DNA of 64,000 bases from Brachybacterium phenoliresistens (lineage in GTDB: Bacteria; Actinomycetota; Actinomycetes; Actinomycetales; Dermabacteraceae), in the NCBI RefSeq assembly GCF_000576425.1, contig NZ_KK069989.1, positions 248,001-312,000 on the forward strand, given 5' to 3'. A model generated the notes under the pieces. It saw only the letters and a program-made list of their open reading frames with translations, did no database searches and was not told where the DNA came from. A program made the position numbers and the translations under genes. Shown piece by piece: positions 35,360 to 46,269 of this stretch (its first letter is position 1; each line of letters begins with the position of its first letter).

Positions 35360-36550
35360 ATGAGAGCACTGACCTGGCAGGGGACCCGCCGCGTCCGCGT
35401 CGAGGACGTCCCCGACCCCCGCATCGAGCGTCCCGACGACGCGATCATCCGCATCACCTCGACCGCCATCTGCGGATCCGACCTGCACCTGTACGAGGTG
35501 CTGGGCCCGTTCCTGGACGCCGGCGACGTGCTGGGGCACGAGGCCATGGGGGTGGTCGAGGAGGTCGGCAGCGCCATCACGCACGTCGCCCCCGGCGACC
35601 GGGTCGTCGTCCCCTTCACCATCTCCTGCGGCCGATGCTTCTTCTGCCGCCGCGGACTGGACTCCCAGTGCGAGACCACCCAGGTCACCGAGCACGGCAC
35701 CGGCGCCGCGCTGCTGGGCTACTCGCGCCTGTACGGGCAGGTGCCCGGCGCCCAGGCCGAGCTGCTGCGGGTGCCGCACGCCGACCACGGCCTGATGCCC
35801 GTCGGCGAGGAGCTGCCCGACCACCGCTACCTCTTCCTCAGCGACATCCTGCCCACCGCCTGGCAGGGCGTGCGCTACGCCGACGTCCCCGAGGGCGGCA
35901 CCCTCGCCGTGCTCGGCCTGGGGCCCGTCGGCCAGCTCGCCGCCCGCATCGGCGCCCTGCAGGGGGCGCGCGTGATGGCGATCGACCCCGTGCCCGCCCG
36001 CCGCGAGATGGCCGCCCGCCACGGCATCGAGACCTTCGCCCCGGGGGAGGACTCCGTCGCGGCGATCCGGGAGGAAACCGCCGGCCGCGGCCCCGACGCC
36101 GTCGTCGACGCCGTGGGCATGGAGGCCCACGGCAGCCCGGCCGCGCACGCGGCCCATCGGGCGGTGGGCCTGCTGCCCGACGCCCTGGGCCGGGCCGCCC
36201 TGGAGAAGGCCGGCGTGGACCGCCTGGCCGCCCTGCACACCGCCCTGGACCTGGTGCGCCGCGGCGGGACCGTGTCCCTCAGCGGGGTCTACGGCGGGGC
36301 CGCCAGCCCGATGCCGCTGCTGCGGATGTTCGACAAGCAGATCCAGCTGCGCATGGGGCAGGCCAACGTGCGCGCCTGGACCGACACGCTGATGCCGCTG
36401 GTGGAGGACCCCGCCGACCCGCTCGGCCTGGACGACCTGGTGACCCATCGGCTGCCGCTCGAGGAGGCCCCCGCCGCCTACGACATGTTCCAGCGCAAGC
36501 ACGACGGCTGCGTGAAGATCGTGCTGGATCCCGCCGGGAGCGCGGCATGA
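35360..36550 (+). CDS. Zinc-dependent alcohol dehydrogenase (formaldehyde-dehydrogenase-like MDR)
   Basis: 396 aa, MDR superfamily. ATG at 35360 has GAAGGAGG; the open frame upstream is non-coding. Catalytic zinc ligands Cys38 (ICGSD), His60-Glu61 (GHEAMG); structural zinc Cys90, Cys93, Cys96, Cys104. NAD-binding GLGPVGQLAA near residue 190. The insert VVDAVGMEAHGSP...LDLVRRGGTVSLSGVYGG is like that of glutathione-independent formaldehyde dehydrogenases. First of three overlapping genes with an LLM oxidoreductase and a GH13 enzyme. Confidence 0.92.
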   Translation: MRALTWQGTRRVRVEDVPDPRIERPDDAIIRITSTAICGSDLHLYEVLGPFLDAGDVLGHEAMGVVEEVGSAITHVAPGDRVVVPFTISCGRCFFCRRGLDSQCETTQVTEHGTGAALLGYSRLYGQVPGAQAELLRVPHADHGLMPVGEELPDHRYLFLSDILPTAWQGVRYADVPEGGTLAVLGLGPVGQLAARIGALQGARVMAIDPVPARREMAARHGIETFAPGEDSVAAIREETAGRGPDAVVDAVGMEAHGSPAAHAAHRAVGLLPDALGRAALEKAGVDRLAALHTALDLVRRGGTVSLSGVYGGAASPMPLLRMFDKQIQLRMGQANVRAWTDTLMPLVEDPADPLGLDDLVTHRLPLEEAPAAYDMFQRKHDGCVKIVLDPAGSAA

Positions 36551-37707
36551 ACGGCGCCCCGGCCCGCGGCCGCGACTGCTGGCACGTGCCCAAGGGCGGC
36601 GTGCCCGCCAAGCTCGAGGAGCCCGGCACCCGCACGGGCACGATCCCCGTGACCGGCGCCGTCCCCCACGGGGCGAGCCCCCGCCCCGGCGGCAGGCCTC
36701 GCCGGAGGATCGGCTACCACGCCTCCCACGAGCAGACCCCGCCGGAGGAGCTGCTGCGTCTGGTGCAGCGCGCCGAGGCCGCCGGCTTCGACGCCGTCCT
36801 GAGCTCGGACCACCTGGCCCCGTGGGGCGTGGCGCAGGGCCATGCCGGCCACGCCTGGAGCTGGCTGGGCGCCGCGCTCGCCGCGACCACCCTCCCGTTC
36901 GGGGTCGTCACCGCCCCCGGCCAGCGCTACCATCCCGTCGTCACGGCGCAGGCCGTCGCCACCCTCTCGCGCATGTTCCCCGGCCGCTTCTGGGCGGCCT
37001 ACGGCAGCGGCGAGGCCCTCAACGAGCACGTCACCGGCGATGCCTGGCCCAGCCACGAGGAGCGTCGCCAGCGCCTGCGCTCCAGCGTGCAGATCATCCG
37101 CGCCCTGCTCGCGGGAGAGACGGTCAGCGCCGATGAGCCCGTGCGCGTGCACGAGGCCCGGATCTGGAGCCGTCCCGCGCAGCCGCCGCCGGTGATCGCC
37201 GCCGCGGTGAGCGAGCAGACCGCCGCCTGGGCGGCCGGCTGGGCCGAGGGCCTGATCACCGTCGGCAGCGACCCGCAGCAGACGGCGGCCGTGCTCGAGG
37301 CGTACCGCGGCCGGGGCGGCCGCGGCGAGGCGATGCTCCAGATCCACGTGAGCCTCGCCCGCACCGACGACGAGGCCCTGCGCATCGCGCAGGAGCAGTG
37401 GCGCCAGGCCACCGTCTCCGCCGAGCAGATGTGGGACCTCGAGCACCCCGAGCACTTCGACGCCCGCTCCGATCCCCGGCCCGAGGCGATGCGCGGCGCC
37501 GTCGCCATCTCCTCCTCGCCCCGGCTGCTGGCCGACCGGATCGCCGAGGCGGCGCGCGGCTTCGACCAGGTGCACATCCACCACGTCGGCCTCGACCAGG
37601 ACCCCTTCCTCGACCAGGCGCCGGAGCTGCTGGGCGCGCTGCGCGAACGGCTGCACGCCGCCGCGGCGCCGCCGGAGCCCGGCCGGCCTCCGCAGGAGCA
37701 CGGATGA
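36547..37707 (+). CDS. LLM-class flavin oxidoreductase (TIGR03885-like)
   Basis: 386 aa, luciferase-like TIM barrel. Starts in the dehydrogenase stop (ATGA). From residue 56, IGYHASHEQTPPEELLRLVQ, SSDHLAPWG, GHAWSWLGAAL, APGQRYHP, and GSGEALNEHVTGD match the group annotated as probable non-F420 flavin oxidoreductases. The first 55 residues (MNGAPARGRDCWHVPKGG...) are an unusual Pro/Gly/Arg-rich extension not in the core family; its WHVPKGGVPAKLEEPGT segment looks like a DUF2188-type fragment, unproven. Substrate unknown. Confidence 0.87.
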   Translation: MNGAPARGRDCWHVPKGGVPAKLEEPGTRTGTIPVTGAVPHGASPRPGGRPRRRIGYHASHEQTPPEELLRLVQRAEAAGFDAVLSSDHLAPWGVAQGHAGHAWSWLGAALAATTLPFGVVTAPGQRYHPVVTAQAVATLSRMFPGRFWAAYGSGEALNEHVTGDAWPSHEERRQRLRSSVQIIRALLAGETVSADEPVRVHEARIWSRPAQPPPVIAAAVSEQTAAWAAGWAEGLITVGSDPQQTAAVLEAYRGRGGRGEAMLQIHVSLARTDDEALRIAQEQWRQATVSAEQMWDLEHPEHFDARSDPRPEAMRGAVAISSSPRLLADRIAEAARGFDQVHIHHVGLDQDPFLDQAPELLGALRERLHAAAAPPEPGRPPQEHG

Positions 37708-39410
37708 GCCCGGGCAGGAGCCGCGGCACCGGCGGAACCGGGGAGCGGCGCTCCACCCGACCGGCCGACCGCAGCGACCTGTGGTGGCGCACCGCCGTCA
37801 TCTACTGCCTGGACATCGAGACCTTCCAGGACTCCGACGGCGACGGGGTGGGCGACATCGACGGCCTCGCCGACCGCATCGAGTACCTCGCATCCCTCGG
37901 GGTGACGTGCCTGTGGCTGATGCCGTTCCAGCGCACCGAGGACCTCGACGACGGCTACGACGTCACCGATCACCTCGGGGTGGACGAGCGGCTGGGGGAC
38001 CTGGGACGGTTCGTCGAGCTACTGCGCGTCGCCCACGACCGCGGGCTGCGCGTCATCATCGACCTGGTCATCAACCACACCTCCGACCAGCACCCGTGGT
38101 TCCTCTCCGCCCGCAGCAGCCGCGAGAGCCCCTTCCGCGACTACTACGTGTGGCGCGACGAGGTTCCCGAGGACCCGGGCAACAGCGTGTTCCCCGGCCA
38201 GGAGGACGGGATCTGGGAGTACGACCGCGCCACCGAGCAGTACTACCTGCACAACTTCTACCGCCACCAGCCCGACCTCAACCTGGCCGAACCGCGGGTG
38301 CGCGAGGAGATCGCCCGGATCCTCGGGTTCTGGCTGCAGCTGGGCGTGGACGGCTTCCGCATCGACGCGGTGCCCTTCCTCGTCGAGGAGCCCGGCGCCC
38401 CGGACGGACAGGACCCCCACGCCTTCCTGCGCGAGATGCACCGCTTCGTGCGGCGGCGCTGCGGGGAGGCGGCGCTGCTGGGCGAGGTGGGGCTGCCCCA
38501 CCAGGAGCAGCTGGAGTACTTCGGGGACGGCGGGGTCGAGCTGGACCTCCAGCTCGACTTCCTCACCGCCCAGATGGTGTTCCTGGCGATGGCTCGCGAG
38601 GACGCCGCCCCGCTGGCCCGCGTCCTGGCCGAGCGCCCCGTGGTGGACGCCGCCCAGGGCTGGGCGATGTTCCTGCGCAACCACGACGAGCTGACGCTCG
38701 AGCTGCTCGGGGAGGGGCCGATGCAGGAGGTCTTCGAGGCGTTCGCCCCGGATCCGCGCCGGCGCGTCTTCGACCGCGGCATCGTGCGGCGCCTGGCGCC
38801 GATGCTCGAGAACGACCCCCGCCGCCTGCGCCTGGCCTACAGCCTCCTGTTCTCCCTGCCCGGAGCCCCGGTGCTCTACTTCGGCGAGGAGATCGGGATG
38901 GGCGAGCCGGAGGACACCGACGACCGCGGCGGCATGCGCACCCCCATGCAGTGGGAGGCCGGCCCCACCGGCGGCTTCTCCGGGGCGCCGCGCGAGGAGC
39001 TGCCCACGCCCCCGACCGGCGGGGAGCTGGGCCCCGACCGGGTCAACGTGCGCGACCAGCTGCGGGACCCCGAGTCCCTGCTGTCGTACATCCGCCGGCT
39101 CATCGCGCAGTACCGCTCCACCCCGGAGATCGCCTGGGGCGAGCTGAGGGTGCTGGACGTCTCGCCCGCCTCCGTGCTCGCCCACGCCTCCGTCTCCGCG
39201 GGCGCCGCCTTCCTCGCCGTGCACAACCTCTCCGCGCAGCCGTGCACGGTGCGGGTTCCCGTCGGGGAGATCGTCGGCGAGGACGCCTGCTTCGAGGACC
39301 TGCTGGCCCCCACGGAGGGCCTCAGCGCCGACGGCGGGCAGATCACCCTCGCGCTGGAGGCCTACGGCCATCGCTGGCTGCGGGCCGCGGACCTCGACCC
39401 CGCGCCGTGA
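37704..39410 (+). CDS. GH13 alpha-amylase-family enzyme, trehalose-synthase-like
   Basis: 568 aa. Starts in the LLM gene stop (ATGA). (beta/alpha)8 GH13 regions: DLVINHTS, GFRIDAVPF with nucleophile Asp221, GEVGLP with acid/base Glu261, and NHDE with Asp328. DIETFQDSDGDGVGDIDG at the start and the QPDLNLAEPRV segment fit trehalose synthase / oligo-1,6-glucosidase relatives; a shortened C-terminal beta domain ends the protein. No signal peptide, so it acts on intracellular alpha-glucans, maltose or trehalose. Exact reaction is not decided by the sequence. Confidence 0.9.
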   Translation: MSPGRSRGTGGTGERRSTRPADRSDLWWRTAVIYCLDIETFQDSDGDGVGDIDGLADRIEYLASLGVTCLWLMPFQRTEDLDDGYDVTDHLGVDERLGDLGRFVELLRVAHDRGLRVIIDLVINHTSDQHPWFLSARSSRESPFRDYYVWRDEVPEDPGNSVFPGQEDGIWEYDRATEQYYLHNFYRHQPDLNLAEPRVREEIARILGFWLQLGVDGFRIDAVPFLVEEPGAPDGQDPHAFLREMHRFVRRRCGEAALLGEVGLPHQEQLEYFGDGGVELDLQLDFLTAQMVFLAMAREDAAPLARVLAERPVVDAAQGWAMFLRNHDELTLELLGEGPMQEVFEAFAPDPRRRVFDRGIVRRLAPMLENDPRRLRLAYSLLFSLPGAPVLYFGEEIGMGEPEDTDDRGGMRTPMQWEAGPTGGFSGAPREELPTPPTGGELGPDRVNVRDQLRDPESLLSYIRRLIAQYRSTPEIAWGELRVLDVSPASVLAHASVSAGAAFLAVHNLSAQPCTVRVPVGEIVGEDACFEDLLAPTEGLSADGGQITLALEAYGHRWLRAADLDPAP

Positions 39411-39416
39411 CCCGCC

Positions 39417-40376
39417 TTAGAGGCGGATCCTGAGCGCGGCGGGCTGGACCTCGATGCGCAGGGAGGTCGTCTCGCCGAGGGCCTCCCCGTCGATCTGCGC
39501 CATACGCGGCGCGGACAGGTCCAGGGCGAGGGTGCTGAGCGCGAGGCGGGTGGCGGTCTCGCTGTCGACGGCGCCCTCGCCGTCGTCGCCGCGGCCCGGC
39601 AGCAGCTTCGCGATGCCGTTGTCCCAGACGACGTTGCGGACGGTGTCCGCCCAGCCGGCGACGCCGTCCTCGCCGAGGATCAGCAGGTCCATCCGGCCGT
39701 CATCGGGCGCGGCATCGGGCAGCAGGTCGATCCCGCCCTGCACGGTGCCGACGTTGCCGACCAGGACCGTGTGCACGGTCTCGTGGATGCGGGTCTCGCC
39801 GTCGACGACGAGATCGGCCTCGACGGCGGAGCTCGCCGTCACCGCCCGTCCCATCGCCTCGACGTAGGCGATCCAGCCCGCCGTCTTCTTGAGGTCGTCA
39901 TCGGTCTCGTCGATCATGCGGGCGTCCACGCCGACCCCGGCCATCACCAGGAAGGCGCTGCGCCGCGGGCCGTCCTCGAGCTCGGCCAGGCACCAGCCGA
40001 CGTCGACGGGGCGGGCCGTCCCGTCCAGCGCCCGGGCCAGGGCGGCGTCGACGTCGCCCAGCGGGATGCCGAGGTTGCGGGCCAGCAGGTTCCCGGTGCC
40101 CAGGGGGACGATGCCCAGCTCCACGCGGGAGCGGCGCTGGGCGAGGACCTCGGCGACCGCGCGGACGGTGCCGTCGCCCCCGGCGGTGATGATCAGGTCG
40201 ACGCCGGCGGCGAGGGCCTGCGCGGCCGCCGCGCCTCCCGGATCCTCCGGGGTGGTCTCGAAGATCGAGAGCTGGGGCCGGGACCGCATCTCGGAGGCGG
40301 CGTCGAGGGCGTCCTCGAGCACCTCCGCCTCGACCTTCGAGGGGTTCAGGACGATGCCGATGTGCTGCTCGGACAT
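39417..40376 (-). CDS. Diacylglycerol/lipid kinase family protein, copy 1
   Basis: 319 aa from ATG at 40376 with GGAAGGAGA upstream. DAGK catalytic domain: IVLNPSK, ITAGGDGTVRAVAE (GGDGT at residues 66-70), and GIVPLGTGNLLARNLGIP; the C-terminal half is the YegS-like beta-sandwich with VLVGNVGTVQGGIDLLPDAAPDDG. Phosphorylates a lipid head group such as diacylglycerol or a related lipid. A clear paralogue follows at 40932-41879, with the same GGDGT position, separated only by a YeaQ-like gene. Confidence 0.9.
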   Translation of the reverse strand: MSEQHIGIVLNPSKVEAEVLEDALDAASEMRSRPQLSIFETTPEDPGGAAAAQALAAGVDLIITAGGDGTVRAVAEVLAQRRSRVELGIVPLGTGNLLARNLGIPLGDVDAALARALDGTARPVDVGWCLAELEDGPRRSAFLVMAGVGVDARMIDETDDDLKKTAGWIAYVEAMGRAVTASSAVEADLVVDGETRIHETVHTVLVGNVGTVQGGIDLLPDAAPDDGRMDLLILGEDGVAGWADTVRNVVWDNGIAKLLPGRGDDGEGAVDSETATRLALSTLALDLSAPRMAQIDGEALGETTSLRIEVQPAALRIRL

Positions 40377-40417
40377 GGGGTCTCCTTCCGGGAGGGGCGG
40401 GCGCCGGATCCGGCGGA

Positions 40418-40693
40418 TCAGACGGCGCGGTCCTTGGTGATCAGCCCCCACACGAAGGAGAACACCAGAGCACCGATCACCGCGATGGCGAGCGAGCCCC
40501 AGGACCACGGATCCGCGAAGACGGCGCCGACGCCCTTGCCGCCGATGAGCCCGAACAGCAGGCCGCCGACGAATGCGCCGATGACGCCGAGCAGCAGGGT
40601 GGCGATCCAGCCGCCGCCCTGGCGGCCGGGGAGGATGAGCCGGGCGAGCGCGCCGGCGACGAGGCCGACGATGATCCAGCCGATGACGACCAT
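40418..40693 (-). CDS. GlsB/YeaQ/YmgE-family membrane protein
   Basis: 91 aa from ATG at 40693, with AAGGAG upstream. Three membrane segments: VVIGWIIVGLVAGALARLILP, GGWIATLLLGVIGAFVGGLLF, and SLAIAVIGALVFSFVWGLI. Paralogue of the 33724-34056 protein but without its charged tail. Lies 41 bases upstream of the lipid kinase on the same strand. Confidence 0.9.
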   Translation of the reverse strand: MVVIGWIIVGLVAGALARLILPGRQGGGWIATLLLGVIGAFVGGLLFGLIGGKGVGAVFADPWSWGSLAIAVIGALVFSFVWGLITKDRAV

Positions 40694-40931
40694 GAGGAGC
40701 TCCTTGTCCGGCCCGGGCACGTGCCGGGGCCGATGGGGGACGGGGAAGGTCGAGGGCGGCAGCCCTCGGTGTCGTGCAGGGGACGCGACCGGGCGCCGGT
40801 TCCTCACGGCCGGGCGCCTGGTTCGTGACGCAGGTCATATCGGTGTGGGGTGCGGGGCGGCCACCGCAGGGGCCGGCCGGGGCGCGAAGCGGCCGCCGCG
40901 GGGGCCGCGCGGGGTGCGGGCCCGGCCGGTC

Positions 40932-41879
40932 TCAGCAGCGCAGGCGGAGCGCGGCGGGCTGGACCTCGAAGTCCAGGCAGCGGGTGCGGCCGATCGGCTC
41001 GCCGTCCAGCTCGAACATGCGCGCCTCGGACAGCCGCACCTCCAGCGTGGTGATCGGCCGCCGGGTGGCGGTCCGGCTGTCGACCGACTCCTCGCGACCG
41101 GTGAGGATCCGGGTGACGCCGTTGTCCCAGACCAGGTTGCGCACGGTGTCGACCCAGCCGGTCACCCCGTTCTCGCCGAGGATCAGCAGGTCCAGGCGGC
41201 CGTCCTCGGCGGAGGCGTCGGGCAGCAGGTTCAGCCCGCCCTGGACGATGCCGACGTTGCCGACCATCACCGTGTGCGCCCGCTCGCGCAGCGCGGTGCG
41301 GCCGTCGATGAGCAGGTCCACGTCCACCGGGGCGCTCGCCGAGATCGCGGGCCCCATCGCGGCGATGTACGCCAGCCAGCCGATGCGCTTCTTGAGGGAC
41401 TCGTCGGTCTGCTCGATCATGTGGGCGTCCACGCCGATCCCCGTCATGCTCGCGAAGGCGTACCGCCGTGGACCGTCCTCGAGGGCGACCTCGACCCAGC
41501 CGATGTCGATCGGCCGCGCCGATCCGTCCAGGGCCAGCGCGAACGCCGCGGCAGGATCGTGCAGCGGGATGCCCAGGTTGCGGGCCAGCAGGTTGCCGGT
41601 GCCCATCGGCACCACGCCCATGTCCGCGGGGGCGCCGCGGCGTGCGAGGGTCTCCACCACTGCGCGCACGGTGCCGTCGCCGCCGGCGGCGACCACGAGG
41701 TCCGCGCCCGCCGCGAGGGCCCGCTGCGTCGCGCCGACGCCCGGGTCCTCCCGGGAGGTCTCGAAGGTGGTGATCCGCGGGGGCTCCCGGTCGATGGTCG
41801 CCGCACGCACCGCCGCGTCGAGGATCTCCGCCTCCACCTTCGCGGGGTTGCGGATGATGCCGACGTGCCGCGCGGACAC
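40932..41879 (-). CDS. Diacylglycerol/lipid kinase family protein, copy 2
   Basis: 315 aa from GTG at 41879, four bases after the recQ stop. Motifs as in copy 1: IIRNPAK, AAGGDGTVRAVVE (GGDGT 66-70), VVPMGTGNLLARNLGIP, VMVGNVGIVQGGLNLLPDASAEDG. The two kinases are collinear over their length, so they arose by tandem duplication; here the start codon is GTG and the upstream neighbour is recQ. Confidence 0.9.
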   Translation of the reverse strand: MSARHVGIIRNPAKVEAEILDAAVRAATIDREPPRITTFETSREDPGVGATQRALAAGADLVVAAGGDGTVRAVVETLARRGAPADMGVVPMGTGNLLARNLGIPLHDPAAAFALALDGSARPIDIGWVEVALEDGPRRYAFASMTGIGVDAHMIEQTDESLKKRIGWLAYIAAMGPAISASAPVDVDLLIDGRTALRERAHTVMVGNVGIVQGGLNLLPDASAEDGRLDLLILGENGVTGWVDTVRNLVWDNGVTRILTGREESVDSRTATRRPITTLEVRLSEARMFELDGEPIGRTRCLDFEVQPAALRLRC

Positions 41880-41883
41880 CGGC

Positions 41884-43812
<1,929 letters not shown>

Positions 43813-43973
43813 GGGGGCCAGACTATGCGTCCGGGCTGGGGTGGAGGAGGGGGAGCGCCGACGCTGTGGACGAAGCGCGGAACACCTCGGGCGGTGCGCG
43901 GAAGACGGGCCTGCGAGCGTCGCTACAGTGGATCGGTGCGCCGCCCCAGACCCTCCGTCCCACGGATCCCGGA

Positions 43974-44909
43974 ATGACCGTCTCTCCGCGATGCGCGATG
44001 GCGCTGCTGTCGGTGCCCCCGGTCCGCGGCGCGCTGTCCGTGCTCTTCCTGGTCATGTTCGTGGCGGTCACGCTGGTGCCCGGCGAGCACGGCGCGGCGA
44101 TGCGCATCGGCGGCGGCCTGGCGGTGCTGCTGCTGGGCGTCCCCCTCTGGTCCGCGACCCTCGCCGGCTTCGTGCGCGATGTGCGCCGCCCGCACCGGAG
44201 GGGCCGGACCGTCGTGGTGGCGAGCCGCCCGCGGCCGTTCGCCGTCACGGTGTCCTGGATCGCGCTGGGCGCCGTGGTCGGCGGCCTGATCGGATTCGGC
44301 CTGGTCACGGGTCTGGGCGGCCCGGACCCGGCGGCGGCGCTCTGCCTGCTCGCGACCGTGCTGGGCCTTCCGACCGCGGCGGTGCTGCCGCGGCTGAGCC
44401 GATGGCACGCCGACGGCTCCGGGGTCGTCGCCGTCTGCGAGCGCGGTCTGCACGTCACGGCCCGTCCCGGGGAGGAGGTCGCGGCGATCCCGTGGGATCG
44501 GCTCGGCCCCATCGGCGACCTGCCGCCGGACGTCGGCGGCGCGCTGGGGCGCCGGGTGCGCTGGCACCCCGGCGCCCGCGAGGCCGTCGGCCGCTGGGCG
44601 CAGGAGGGCTTCTCGCCGACGGCGGCGGAGGTGCGGGCGCTGCGGCTGGACCCGGCATGGTCCGCCGACCCCGCCGCGCACGAGCCCACCTCCGCCTCCC
44701 GCAGGAGGCGCGCCGCCGAGCTGGCCTGGGCGCTGACGCTGTGCACCGGCCTGCTCGCCGGCCTGATCGGCCTGGTGGTCACCGGCACCTCGCCGTGGTG
44801 GGCCCTTCCCGCGTTCGGCTGGGCGCCGCTGCTCGCGATCTGGTTCCTGGTGCCGCATCGGGGCCGGCGAGGCGCGGGATCGTCGGAGCGGGGTATCGCC
44901 CCGCGGTGA
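43974..44909 (+). CDS. Integral membrane protein, unknown function
   Basis: About 311 aa from ATG at 43974 ([16 protein letters not shown]); an open frame reaches 108 bases further up but a TACAGT -10-like hexamer at 43924-43929 lies inside it. Four membrane segments in two pairs (residues 20-65, 85-130) plus a C-terminal pair ([37 protein letters not shown]), separated by a soluble segment containing [28 protein letters not shown], which resembles a PH-like domain strand pattern. I cannot name the family. Its last ~81 bases are repeated near 51.4 kb. Confidence 0.7.
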   Translation: MTVSPRCAMALLSVPPVRGALSVLFLVMFVAVTLVPGEHGAAMRIGGGLAVLLLGVPLWSATLAGFVRDVRRPHRRGRTVVVASRPRPFAVTVSWIALGAVVGGLIGFGLVTGLGGPDPAAALCLLATVLGLPTAAVLPRLSRWHADGSGVVAVCERGLHVTARPGEEVAAIPWDRLGPIGDLPPDVGGALGRRVRWHPGAREAVGRWAQEGFSPTAAEVRALRLDPAWSADPAAHEPTSASRRRRAAELAWALTLCTGLLAGLIGLVVTGTSPWWALPAFGWAPLLAIWFLVPHRGRRGAGSSERGIAPR

Positions 44910-44923
44910 TCGGCGTGCTCCGG
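44843..44923 (+). repeat. 81-bp repeat, copy 1 (3' end of membrane gene)
   Basis: Differs from 51348-51428 at four positions by eye. Includes the last codons of the membrane protein, its stop codon, and the hairpin GCGGGG-TATCG-CCCCGC (44888-44904) that overlaps the stop region. Confidence 0.85.
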
Positions 44924-45156
44924 GGCGTCGGCGCTCGTCGCGGAGCCCCGCGTTCCCTGTCCGGAGCGGGGAGGCGGCCGAGGCCGCAGGGAAGGCTCCC
45001 GCCTCCGCGATCGCCGACGAGCTCGAGATGCCGGCCGCGTCGTCGACGCCCCCCGCAGGGATCTGACGTCCTCGCCGGGGGCGCGGACGCCCCGCCCTCG
45101 GCGGCGAGGTGTGCATCGCTCCCGGTGCCGCAGCGGAGGGGGATCCCGGGGAATCG

Positions 45157-45174
45157 TGGGAGATCGCTCTCCCG
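45157..45174 (+). promoter_or_regulatory. LacI-type operator O1 of the importer operon
   Basis: TGGGAGATCGCTCTCCCG: 18 bases, nearly perfect palindrome with the central CG typical of LacI/GalR operators. Matches 16 of 18 positions of the site at 51141-51158. Centre is 77 bases upstream of O2. Confidence 0.75.
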
Positions 45175-45205
45175 CGACGGCGGACGCGTTCTCCGAGCAT
45201 GGACC

Positions 45206-45251
45206 TTGACAAGGGTTCCTGCCGGATCGAAGATGGGAACACGCATTCCGC
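45206..45251 (+). promoter_or_regulatory. Importer promoter with operator O2
   Basis: TTGACA (45206-45211), 17-base spacer, GAAGAT (45229-45234). TGGGAACACGCATTCCGC (45234-45251) begins on the last T of the -10, has a central CG, and shares the TGGGA half with O1. The dehydrogenase promoter at 51.15 kb has the same geometry. Confidence 0.7.
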
Positions 45252-45294
45252 CGATGAGGGCGGGGTGCCCGCGGACGGAACCCGAGGAGCGACG

Positions 45295-46269
45295 ATGTCC
45301 AGTTCCCCCACAGCGCCGGCGACCACCGCCGCGCCCCCGACGGCCCGCGCCAGGCGCCGCCCCGCGGCGCGCTGGTCGCTCGGCCTGATCCTGCTGGCCG
45401 TCCCGGGGATCCTGTACTTCCTGGTGATGAACTACGCGCCCATGGCGGGCCTGGTCGTCGCCTTCAAGGAGTTCGACGTCTCCCAGGGCATCTTCGGCTC
45501 GCCGTGGAACGGCCTGCGGAACTTCGAGTACTTCATCGCCACCGGCAGCGCCCCGCGGATCCTGTGGAACACGGTGTTCCTGAACACCCTCTTCCTGGCC
45601 TCCACGCTGGTGGTCGGGATCGTGCTGGCGATCATGCTCAACGAGATCCGGCTGAGCATCTACAAGCGGACCATGCAGTCGGCGATCTTCTTCCCCTACT
45701 TCGTCTCCCCGGTCGTCATCAGCGTCATCCTGCAGGTGCTCCTGGCGGGGGTCGGCGGGCAGTCCGGCGCGGTCAACGACATGCTCAGCGTCTTCTCCCT
45801 GCCGCAGGTGTCCTGGTACTCGGAGCCGGGGCCCTGGCCGGTCATCCTCACCATCGTCAAGGTGTGGCAGCTGGGCGGATACCAGTCCGTCATCTTCCTC
45901 GCCGCGATCACCTCGATCTCGGAGGAGACCTATGAGGCCGCGGCGATCGACGGCGCGACTCGCGCGCAGATGGCCTGGCACATCACGGTGCCGATGCTCC
46001 GCCCGACCATCGCGATCCTGGTGATCCTCGGTGTGGGCCGCATCTTCTACGGGGACTTCGGGACCATCTACGCCATCGTCGGTGACAACGGTCTGCTCTT
46101 CCCGACCACCGACGTGATCGACACCTACGTCTTCCGGGCGCTGCGCACTCTGGGCGACTTCGGGACCACCGCCGCCGTGGGCCTGTTCCAGTCCGTGGTC
46201 GGCCTGCTGTTCGTGCTCGGGGCGCTGCAGCTGCAGAGGCGCTTCGCCAAGGACACGAGCGTCCTGTGA
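45295..46269 (+). CDS. Sugar ABC transporter permease, LplB type
   Basis: 324 aa from ATG at 45295 (GAGGAG upstream). Carbohydrate-ABC permease of the LplB group: ILLAVPGILYFLVMNYAPMAGLVVAFKEFDVSQGIFGSPW at the N-terminus, six membrane segments, and EAA loop EETYEAAAIDGATRAQMAWHITVPML. These importers move complex plant or host oligosaccharides in Gram-positives and use a shared ATPase encoded elsewhere; none is present here, which is normal for the type. Confidence 0.93.
   Translation: MSSSPTAPATTAAPPTARARRRPAARWSLGLILLAVPGILYFLVMNYAPMAGLVVAFKEFDVSQGIFGSPWNGLRNFEYFIATGSAPRILWNTVFLNTLFLASTLVVGIVLAIMLNEIRLSIYKRTMQSAIFFPYFVSPVVISVILQVLLAGVGGQSGAVNDMLSVFSLPQVSWYSEPGPWPVILTIVKVWQLGGYQSVIFLAAITSISEETYEAAAIDGATRAQMAWHITVPMLRPTIAILVILGVGRIFYGDFGTIYAIVGDNGLLFPTTDVIDTYVFRALRTLGDFGTTAAVGLFQSVVGLLFVLGALQLQRRFAKDTSVL

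Larger units (their letters stand above)
44910..45294. other. 385-bp gap upstream of the sugar importer
   Basis: No protein gene. The first 150 bases contain several short GC-rich inverted repeats; the promoter and two LacI-type operators at the right end are listed separately. Confidence 0.6.
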
